64,000 bases of DNA from Branchiostoma floridae. Lineage: Eukaryota > Chordata > Leptocardii > Amphioxiformes > Branchiostomatidae. Of this stretch, positions 25,401-37,400 are shown piece after piece; position 1 is the stretch's first letter, and the number at the start of each line of letters is the position of its first letter. The position numbers and the translations under genes were made by a program. The stretch is from contig NC_049997.1 in assembly GCF_000003815.2 (NCBI RefSeq), positions 6,537,204 through 6,601,203 on the forward strand. The letters run 5' to 3'. The notes under the pieces are model-generated. The model was not told the DNA's origin, searched no databases, and saw nothing but the letters and a program-made list of their open reading frames with translations.

Positions 25401-28400
25401 ACGGAGGACCTCAAAAGCATGGATGTCTGATGAGAAAACAGACAAATACAAAATGTACCTTCATCTGCTTGGAGCTCTTAACGTGATGCCATGACAATAA
25501 ACAAACTCACACTTTATGACCTACGGGACTTAAATGTTTGTCAATTTTGAACATAACGATGTAAATTGAAATCTAAAATGTCATCTTTGAAAAGTATTTT
25601 TCGTTAGCCTAAGGATGCATCTAATTTTCTTAGCAACTCTAGACAAAAATCAATGAAAACGAAGAGCCTGAGTTCTGCAGTGACTGTAACAGCAGCGATA
25701 CTGGTCGATCCAAAACTCTGAAACGGTTTAATCTACATCAAAATTAAACATAATCTTCTGCTCACTCCACCCAATCAAAGATATCAGACTGACAATGTGT
25801 CTTCCTACACTGACATTACCTAGCATCGCCATTGCAAGATTGCTACTCGCTGTTATGTAGGGACGTTCATGGAATTTGTAGATATGGTACTGATTAGAAT
25901 TACTGATTGGTACACAATGCAATGGACCGATCCTGTCGAACGCCATATCGAACAGATAGAACCCCCTATTCTATTTCGAACACCTCCGTCAAAAACTGCC
26001 ACAGTGGGACAGAAATGGCTATTCTTGACGGAGGTGTTCGAAATAGAACCATGATCGAACAGGGGGCGGGGTTTTGGGATCGGTCCATTATCCCACCTTC
26101 ACAATCACGTTCATTTGCCGTCAACCCGAATCCCTGCAGACAAGAACAGGTGTAACCTCCTGGGACATTGGTGCAATTGTGGGCACAGCCGCCATTGTTT
26201 GCTGCACATTCATCTTCTGCAAAGAGTTCAAAATATAGACAAGACAATCATTATTGGCTTAAAGTCGTCAGACGAAAAAAAAACCATTACTATCATATCA
26301 AAAGTAAAGCTCATGCCTGGTAGTAATCACCGGGACTTTAATGCATGCCAATCCTGAATAAATTATTTAAAAGCCTTAAAAATCATATTTGAAAACAAAC
26401 AAAAAATACAGCGATTCGGTTTCCTTTAATCTTTGTAACGCTAGTTCACCTTTATCCGTGGGGTAACCTATATCCGTTGTTTTCCAAAACGGTATTTAGG
26501 CACATCAAGCTGACGGGTGGTAGTTTTAGACTGTAATGTACTGAAAAAATTGCAATTTGAAACCAACGTCCGTCGACGTGATATCCCCATACGCCGTTTT
26601 TAACAGCAACGGCACAGGTTAGCCAACGGATAAAGGTGAACTAGCGTTAACAGTTCTATGTATATATTTTTTGAATACATGTGTATTCTTTGCTTACTTA
26701 ACTCAATCATATCATATCAGTCTGACAGGCAGTAAGTATAAGAAGCATCAAATCCTTCCAATAGCCTGTTTAATGCTTTTTAATGCTTGCAGGATGTAAT
26801 TTTGAATTGTAATGTGTACTTGTGATTGATACGTTTAAAGAACAATTCTTTATCTTAATTTTAGACACTTGTATATGATGTACTAGATACAGTCAAATGT
26901 TGATAATAGTAAAAAATTTTAATGATGTAAAAAAACATTTGTGTACCAGTCCAATTCAGTGCACGAGTTTTGTGCACTGCGATGCTGTGTATTTTGTACA
27001 AGAATGCAAGAAAGAATGATAAACCATTACTACTACTACTACTACTTAATAATCTGCTACTAGCTCTGATGTAGAGATATGTTTTGAATATCATATTTTC
27101 TCCTGGCTTGGGTTGATGTGGTTCGCCATACCTACATATCTAAATATACATTGAGTAATATCAATCACAACATAATTACCCCCACCTTCACAACCATGCT
27201 CATCTGACATCAACACGAATCCATGTGGACAGGAACATGTGTAACCTCCTGGGACATTGGTGCAGTTTTGGGCGCACCCGCCATTGTTTGTTGCACATTC
27301 GTCTTCTGCAAAGAGTTCAGAATACAGAAGAGACAATCAGTATTGCCTAAGTCCGCAAATGAACACACGGCTGAGATAGTGGATAATAATAATAATAGTT
27401 GACCTGGTGAGCAAATATTATTTGGGATCAAAAAGCTACATACTACGTACAGCTCACCAAAGCTAAGAACTGTTCGTCGTGTCAACATACCCATGACGCT
27501 ATTATGCCCCCTTCACACGAGAGCACGAATGAGCCGGAATGTCGTCGGAATTAAAATTATTTTCTATTCCTGGCAATTCCTGGCGATACGTAGTGTGTTC
27601 CAGAAATTCTAACTGCATTCCAGCTATTTGTGCCCGTTCTTTTAGCTGGCTCGAAAGTTTTTGATATGTTAAAAACTGTCGAGGTGTATTCGAAGTGGAT
27701 AAATATCGAATGGCATGCGTAGTGGATTCTAAGTGTATTTTCACTATTCTAACTGCAGTCTGACCGCCTTCTACGGCATTCCAACATTATTCGAAACATT
27801 CTGATCTCATTCGATGGAGAACCGAAACGAAAAGCCACCTCGAATCCTGCCAGAATGTGACCGAAAGAATATCTGGAATGCAGTGAGAATGTCTAGAATA
27901 TACTACGAATTTACATGAATAGAACAGAATATTCATTCTGACGGTATTTGACTCATTCCTTCTCGTGTGAAGGTCCATTTGGAATTCCCACCTGAATGGC
28001 CCCGGATGTGGCACGAATTTTGCCAATACTTCATTCCGGCTGGTTATGATTGATTCCTGCTGATTCGGTTTCAGTGTGAAGGCCCTATTACATGGGCACT
28101 GTAAAAATAGCAACGTAACACTAGTTTCTCACCGTCACAACTATGGCCATCCGCCATCAATATAAAGCCCTCTGGGCAGATACACCTGTGTCCGGTCTGA
28201 TTGTGGATACATACATGGGTACAGCCGCCGTTTCCTGTTCCACATTCATCATTGTCTATGGAGAGTAAAGAGCAGGTTAAGCATTCATTTATTGGATGCA
28301 GCTGATGTACCCTAGTCCAAAGTGCAAATGACTGAAACTTGGAGAGTCGCGACGGAGAGGAGCACGGGCCTAAGCACTTAGGCAGGTAGGCAGATTTACG

Positions 28401-31400
28401 TATACCTTAACCGATCCTCCTCCCATTTTATCCCGGACGAGCTCTATGTTTCAAATTAAAAAGCCCCGTACTACGTTTGGTGGTGCAGTCACTATGAGTA
28501 AATCACAAATGGATGATGGTTGAACTGGTAATTAAAAAAGTATGGAATTTACATGGATACGTTTTCACAGTACACAACTGGTTGTCAGATGGAAGCTACT
28601 TGGATCAGGAGATCCAATTCAGTTACGAACCGTAATGAGAGGGATATATATAAAAATTACTTTACATTTGGGACCACAAGTGCAATCTGCGACACCTATG
28701 CTGCAATGCTATTAATTTTAAACAGTTAGAATTGCCCTGGGGAAGATGAAAGACGATTTATGGAAAATAACCTTATTCTTGTTATTTTATGAAACTGTGA
28801 ACGGAGTGCTGTGAATAGTTAGTGGTACCAAACCGCTTTACCGCCCGTTAACCAAGTCCTTACCCACTGAGCCTGTACACACGGTGTATACAATCCTGTC
28901 TCCGGTCCCGTCTGAGGCAAAGGCTCCTTCCGTGGTTTTCAGACCTAGCCGACTCACGTATATCCCACGTTGGCAGTCGGCAAGGTGGCCCCTGTAGAAG
29001 CCGAAACTCCTCTGCTCTGTGGCCCCTGCTGAGAAGGCTAAGTTCGCTACAGCAGCTACACCAACGTTCGGGGGACAGCCGAGCACGTTGTTGGTGTAGG
29101 GATCTGAGTTGTAGTCAGACACCAACCTGAAAAAAGTTGCATTTCTAAGATATCTTAACAATTGGTAACACGTGGCACCGGAAATATACAGCCCTACATT
29201 GACTTTTGAAGAGGATCATGTCCATAATATTACAAACAACAGAGGCAAAATAAGCCATATGGTATTTTTTGTCGATAAATCTGGTTTCACACCAAATCTT
29301 TAAGGCTAAATATCATTCCTTGATATTGTAATTTTTAGCAACTCGAACATGGAGTTCAACAATTAAATTCATTATAAGTAGTTGTCGTGGTTATCAAGCA
29401 AAAGGATTGGTCCAGCGGTCACTACGGAGGCTAACACTCTGACTGAGTACTATCTGCTGCTAGCACAAATGACAAAATGTAGATTACTGATAACACACAG
29501 AATAACGATCCAATATGTCACAGATCCTACCGCTCTGTCCCTGCCCACAGTCCGTCTGCATCCTCCCCACAGCCCGTAGGTCTCATTCCGTACTCTGCAC
29601 AGAGGTTCTGGTAGTCGATGCACCAGTTCTCAGTGGCAGACAGGCCGTCAGCCGGTAGCTTTGCCTCGATGACGAAGAAGTCGATTCCTTCATACTGGAT
29701 GTTTGCAGTCCGGTTAACCTCAAAGGCGTAGATTTCTGTTGAGAAAACGGAATTTAAGTTCGCATAAACAACGTCATTGATAACCAGGCTCTGGGGGAGG
29801 AATGTAAGACGAGAAATAACAATAATCTGTGAGTGATTACTATCATGTAATATCCCATGAAAAGTAAAAAAAAGCACATAACTTGTAGGAACTACTGGGA
29901 CTTAAATGTATGCCAACTATGATGATAATCTACGAAAATGATCTACGAAAGATCAGCCTGACACTTACAATAACCTGTCTATCAATCTGTTACGACTAGC
30001 TATGATATAGTAGGCCCTGAGTACCATCCTCCGTAGTGACCGCTGTCTCAATGCTTTCGCTTGCTAACCACGAAGTTTGGACCTGCGCGCATCCCTGACG
30101 GTTGGAAATTATCTCACGTAATGAGATAATTCAGCTGTGCACTCTAGGCGGGGCCTCACCTGAGAGACCGAAAGCGAAGGTATTGTGCCAGTGGTCACTT
30201 CGGAGGATGGTACTCAGGCTAATGATATGGAGAAATTCATTGAATGTCTAAATATGATAGTAATTAAACTTAACCATAATACAATCATCGTACCTTCACA
30301 ACCATGCTCATCTGCCATCAACACGAAGCCCTGTCTACAAGAGCAGGTGTAATTTCCTGGGACCTTCGTACAGCTTTGGGCGCACCCACCATTGTTTGTT
30401 GCACATTCGTCTTCTGCAAATAATTAAAAAGAAAAGACAAAGGTCGTTGGTTAACAGTTACCAAATAAACACATCGCTGACCTAGTGATAAGTTTATGTT
30501 CAGAATTTACATTAAGTTTCTTTTTATCAAGAGGTGCACAGATACAAATTTATAAGTGTTAGAAAGATTAGAACTATCAAAAGAACAAAACTTTGCATTA
30601 GCACATGCAAATTTTGAAAAAAAATACAGTGAAACTGTTTCTCACCTTCACAGCTATGACCATCCGGCATTAATATGAAGCCCTGTCGGCAGGTACAACT
30701 GTAGCTGCTCTGATTGTGGACACATATATGGCCACACCCACAGTTTTCTGTAGTATATTCATTATTATCAACAGAAGAACGGGGTTAAGCATACATTATT
30801 GTAACTGGTTGTTACATCAATAAGAATACATCTACCATGCAGTTGAGATGTATACATAACAACAATTTATTACTTGGTTCACCATCATGGAAATTTGCGA
30901 ATACAGAGCTTGTGGGAACAACATTGAAATATACCGTAATTACGTCATTGGTTCGTTAAATTTCTGTTATCATGTGATGGATAAAGAAGGAAGTGAAACA
31001 ACTGGGAATAGGGATTCTGGGGCCACCTCCTTTCATCCCAAAACCATTTTGCAATTTTATAATTGCTTATTTCTATATTGATATATTCGTATTTGTACAT
31101 TCGTATATGTGGCTGGAGGATGCAAATCCAAGGTAAGTTGGCGTAATTAGTGCCAAATCCTTACCTGCGTATCCTGTGCACACGGTGTGCACAGTCCTGT
31201 CTCCGGTTCCGTCACTACCAAATGATGTCACGGTTAGACTCCAATGGCTCTCGTGTATCCCACGCTGGCAGAGCGTTGGTCTACAATCGTTAAACCCAAA
31301 ACTATTGGAATTTAAAGCTCCGGCTGAGAAAGCCATGTTTGCGACCTCAGCTACACGCACGTACGGTTCACACCCGAGCACGTTGTTGATGTAGGGGTCA

Positions 31401-34400
31401 GAGTTGTACTCACTCACGCACCTGAAACACAACAACATTTTTATGATATCTTACCAATTGATAGCTCTGGCAATGTCGCTGATTAACTTAATCAATCGTA
31501 AAGACAATAATCGGTTGACTGCCTGGTAACTCAGAAATCATAAGAATGTATGTACTAATCATTACTTTTGCAAAATTTCTAAGAACGTCACTTTGTAAGG
31601 TTTGTGAAATCATTACACTATCCTGGGGTATACAATGGATGAAATAAGATGAGATTATGCAAACCTCATGATTTACAAAACACTACCATATTTAAATACA
31701 AGATGGTGCAATGATAACTAAAATATGTACCTGACTGTTATCAATGTTACAAATGCCTATACCCAAGCAGAGAAAACCAGATATAATTTACTACCAGCGC
31801 TCAGTATGACTGTTCTAAATGTCACAGAACCTACCGGATTCTGCCGGGGATGCTGTTGGTCCCGCCTTCGACTGCCCTGTCCTCCCCACAGCCCGTTGGT
31901 CTCCTTCCATACTCGGCGCAGAGGTTCTGGTAGTCCCGGCACCAGTTCTCAGTGGCAGACAGGCCGTGAGCTGGCAGCCTGGCCTTGATAACGAAGAAGT
32001 CGACTCCTCCATATTGCTGGTTTGCAGTACGGAGGATCTCAAAGGAATGGTTTCCTGGTAAGAAAAACGGAACTTCTAATAGTAACGCTAAACACCAAGA
32101 AAAATGACTTTTCTTTATCGATTTCGCGAGAAAGGTTCTATTTACATTGTTTTCACCCCATACACTCGTATTTACTGATTTCTACGAGCCATAATGTTCA
32201 TTTCTTAAAAAAACACCCCTGTAGTCCAAAATGACGCTCCTAGATCATAAACGTCTGCGAGGTCTTTCGATTACAAATAGTCTCTACCACCAAATTCTTA
32301 AATTTGCATGTTCAGATTAGATCACTTAATAGGAGGTTCCGCCACTAAGGTCCTCAACAAAGCATCATTTATCAAGAACTAAATGGGACCCGATGGGACC
32401 TAAGACAAATACAGTAACTATGAAAATCCCCCCAAAGTCTTTCGAGTTAGGCTGTTCAACCATGCACAAGTAAACCCAACCACACTACCGAAATTTGCAC
32501 CTTCATTGCAAAAAACCTTACTCAACTTGAAGTATATTTCAACGGCTCAGTTTCTAACGTTGGATTTACAGCATCTTACTCTTAAATACATTCGCATTGT
32601 TGGAAACAGCGCGGGACAATAAAACCCTGGCAGAACTATCTCCTGTTTTGTGCTGACTGCATCTTTGCTGTACTTTGGACATGTACTGGACAAAACATAA
32701 CTACCAATTCGAAAGTATTGAGCAAACACTTACCAGTGGAAGTTATGTCTGAAGGCCGTTTCGAAAAAGAATAAATTGGTCAATATGTGTGAATTATTTC
32801 CCCAGTCTATCATGCAATCAACAAAAAATCTTTCTGACTAAAAACTATTATCTAACAACTATAGGTCTATTAGTTAGCTGGACAATACCATAGAAAGTAA
32901 AAGTCACCGAAATGTTTTACAATACAATAAACAACATTTATTCAATTTAGTACGTGAACAATTAGAACAAATCACAGTGCAACAGTTTCCCACCTTCGCA
33001 GCCATGACCATCCGCCATTAAAATGAAGCCCCGTCGGCAGGTACACCTGTGGCCGGTCTGGGTGTGGGCGCAGAAATGGGCACATCCACCGTTTTCTGTT
33101 GCACATTCATCATTGCCTGTAGAGTAAAGAGCACGGGTAAGACAAAAATTTTGTTCTATTCTTGAGTTAGCCTCTTCGGAATTTTTTTACAAAAATTCCC
33201 CTGCTACTTTAACCCTAGTCGCTTGTAGGCCCATACTCACTCCTTGCCGAGCACAAGAACTATCTAACACTTAAACATCGTGACCATAGCTTGTTTGTAC
33301 ATGAGATATGAGGCCAGAAGCAGCACCAAGGTAAGCCGCTAGGGGGCCAAAATCTAATCATGCATTTATAGTTTTGGTCACGCCCTACCAACACACTAAG
33401 TATGTAACCAATCCATCCAGCCGTTCTTGAGTTATCCTGTTCCTGCAGAAAGACAGACAGAGGTGGTGGAGCAAGAGTCTACCTGCGTGGCATAAGCAAA
33501 ATAATAACAACTAATATATAACTGAAGATTGGAGTTCTCACAACTATTGGACTAAAGACATGCTAGAGGGAGGAAGGCCTTGGTGGCTTCCAGAGTCAGT
33601 CAGAGAAGAAGAAGAATTAGTGCCAAATCCTTACCTGCGTATCCTGTGCACACGGTGTACACAGTCCTGTGTCCGGTCCCGTCACCACCAAATGATGTCT
33701 GGGTAGAGTGTAGACTGTATCTGCTCTCGTATATCCCACGCTGGCAGTGGTTACAGTAGTTAAAGCCAAAACTCGTGCTCCTTGTAGCTCCAGCTGAAAA
33801 AGCCAAGTTTGCCACCGCAGCTACACGGCTGCTCGGGCCACAGCCGAGCACGTTGTTGATGTAGGGGTCAGAGTTGTAATCACTTACACACCTGGAAACA
33901 CAACATCTTTAAGTTACCTCACGAATGCATTGGCAACACTTCTTCCAATTTACCAGGAACTCGTAAATCATCACGCTTTTCTGAGGGTATACAATGATTA
34001 TGCAAAAGCCTTTCATCCTTTACAAGACATTAATGCATTTAAGTGGATGAATGGTCCAACAATATATTATATGAACTAAAATATGTACATCGTACCTGAC
34101 TGACTTACGTTCCATTTATTGAATTTTCCCATTCCCATATCCAGCATAGAAAACAAGATAGGATTTACTCCCAGCGCACAGTAAGGCTGTTCTAAATATC
34201 ACAGAAACTACCGGATTCTGTTGGGGTTGCTGTTAGTCCCACCCTCGACTGCCCAGTCCTCCCCACAGCCCGTTGGTCTCCTTCCGTACTCGGCACAGAG
34301 GTTCTGGTAGTCCCTGCACCAGTTCTCAGTGGCAGACAGGCCGTGAACTGGCAGCTTCGCCTCGATAACGAGGAAGTCGATTCCTTCATACTCCTGGGAG

Positions 34401-37400
34401 ATGAAGTCGTTTCCTTTATACGTCTTGTTTGCAGTACGAAAAACCTCGAATGAGTGGTTTCCTGGCAAGAATGCAAAAATAATTGATAACTATTTTGACA
34501 TCAATTTTCTTTATTTATTATGTTGAGTTTATACCAATAATTTGAATCCTATTATGTTAATATTTGCTACATTTATTGCAATGTTTACGGATCTCCTGTT
34601 TTGTTGACTGCATCTTTACTGGAATACTTTGGACATGCACTGGACAGATTTTCAAGAATTTAGCAAAACTTACCAGTTGAAACTATGTCTCTAAGCAGTG
34701 GAAAAGAAGAGACAAATTTGTTAGTAATTGTGTATTATATTCCCAAGAGTAATTACCTATAAAAGTTATGAATTAAATCAAACAAATATAATGAAACAAG
34801 TTTAGGGTAACTGTTTTGTTGGCCACAATACAGAGAGTGAAATATAATCTAAATTGTCACATTACATCCATATTGTGAACTGATTACAGTGAAACGGTTT
34901 CTCACATTCACAGCCATGGCCATCCGCCATTAAAATGAAGCCCCGTCGGCAGGTACACTTGTGTCCGCTCTGTGTGTGGGCACAGAAATGGGCACATCCG
35001 CCGTTTTCTGTTGCGCATTCATTATTGCCTGTAGAGAAAAAGAAAACAGCTAAGAAATACACGACTATAATCAGCTTGAGTGATGTCATTTCGTTCACTT
35101 GATACCATTGAGATTTTAAATGGGACAAGGGCGTGTTTTCGGTAGCTAATGAAAGAAACTTTCCACCAACCTTCACACGCCGACCAGTAAGACCCCCCCT
35201 CCACCGTCCGTTCAATTACTTTTGATACTTTATTCAACCCATTAGCTACCATACCTCAATTTGTAGGTAGCTAGTCTTCCTGGATTTCAAGACGTTAAAA
35301 CAGGACGTACAAACTACATACAATTTTTACAACTGGTATTTACAGGGTATAATTACGGTCTGGTCAAGCAAGAAGACTACTACTTATTGTATGCTTTTTG
35401 AACGATTGGCTACTTGTATATTTGTATAGGAATATTGGTTCATATTTCCGTATTTGTGGTGTAAGTTATAAACACCATCGGTGCCAAATCCTTACCTGCC
35501 GATCCTGCACACACGGTGTAAACAATCCTGTCTACGTCTCCGGTCCCGTCCCTGCCAAACGCATACCATGTAGAGGGTAGACTGGCATGAGCAGTACTGC
35601 TCTCGTATATCCCACGCTGGCAGGTGTTGGTGCCACACCTGTTAAAGCCGAAACTTCTGTACCTTGAAATTCCAGCAGGGAAAGCTAAGTTCGCCACCGC
35701 AGCTACGCGATCAGGCAAATAGCTACAGTCGAGAACGTTGTTGATGTAGGGATCGGAGTCATACTCAGTTACACATCTGGAACACATTTTTAAGATATTT
35801 TAATCATTGGCAACACTCGCTCCATTTTAACAAATGTTATAGCACTCTGGTTGATTAATTTTGGCTGACGTCCAGCAAGAATGTACTTAATAGTATAATG
35901 TCACTAATCTAGCCCACGCTAAAGACAATGGAGGACACATTGTCATTGTGTATATAAATCTGGATTCACGCAAATTATTTACCGTGAAACAACGATCATT
36001 TCTTTGCATCATTTTTTTTGTAGACGGTCCGTCAACTAATTCATTCACAAGAACGTATTTACTTGTATAATTCCTTTTTTTTTGCAAACAGGCTATTTTT
36101 CTTATGGAATATATATCACCACACCTTTCTGGCTTCCGAAATGGAAAGATACAGAATGATGGTGCACACACCTCATTTTATCATTAACTAAACAATGATG
36201 AATTTGAACCTAGGTTATTCTAGCAATGTTTATAACTAAAATATGGACCAGACTGACTTATCTTTCCTTTTATTTGTTTTTCAAATCCGCAGCCCGATGG
36301 CACACAAAGTTTTGCCTGCACGTGAAGTTCTACGGCGTGTCTGCGTGCCCCAAAATCCGTCGGATTGCCTACGAGATTGTACGGAGGCGGTACTTACCAC
36401 TTACGGATCCCAAAAGATTGCCCACGTTTTGGCACGTAGACAGCACGTATTTGCACGTACGGCGAATTGTGCCCTTAACTTTATGGCTATTCTACGTATC
36501 ACGGATCCTACCCGATTCTGTCTTCGTCGCTACTAGCCCCATCCTGGACTGCCCAGTCCTCCCCACAGCCCGTAGGTCTCCTTCCGTACTCTGCGCAGAG
36601 GTTCTGGTAGTCCCTGCACCAGTTCTCAGTGGCAGACAGACCGTCAGGTGGCAACTTCGCCTCGATGACGAGGAAGTCAATTCCTTCATACTCCTGGGAA
36701 ATGAAGTCGTATCCTTTATACGTCTGGTTTGCGGTACGGAGGACCTCAAAGGAGTGGTTTCCTGATGAAAAAGGAAGCTATGTTAGTACTAACACCAGTA
36801 GACACCAGTATATCAATCTAGTTTTGCTTACATAACTCAAATAGTTGAAGCTCATGAAACATCTAGATATGTTAGTAAGTAAAACGAAATCATGATACAA
36901 TTAGCGTACCTTTACAACCATGCTCATCTGGCATCAACACGAATCCATGTCTACAAGAACAGGTGTAAGCTCCTGGGATCTTGGTGCAGTTGTGGGCACA
37001 CCCGCCATTGTTAGTTGCACATTCGTCCACTGCAAAAATTTTAAAATACAGGCGTGATAAAGACTATCGCTTAAAGGTCCTGAAAGGAACATAAATGGAT
37101 TGACCTGATGAGGAAATGATGTTTGGAATTTAAAAGATACAGCTCGCCAAAACCATTCACAAGCATTATTGATCATCATTATTTTTACATATGCATATTG
37201 TGGAAAATTGCAATGAAATGAAATAGTTTCTTACCTTCACAACCATGACCATCTGCCATTAGTGCGAATCCCAGACGACAAATGCACCTGTGTCCGCTCT
37301 GAGTATGGATACATCTATATGCACACCCGCCGTTTCCTGTTCCACATTCATCGTTACCTGTGTAGAGTAAAGAGCACAGTTACAAGGCATGTATTTTTGA

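Noticed and set aside
36226-36765. 179-codon open frame on the plus strand opposite exon A of module 8, and similar plus-strand frames opposite other A exons (25221, 31819, 38739, 45142, 51254, 55744, 59613, 63039)
   Set aside because: They recur because exon A recurs. The sense strand shows splice sites, conserved cysteines and phase logic, and the antisense frames do not; they are shadows.
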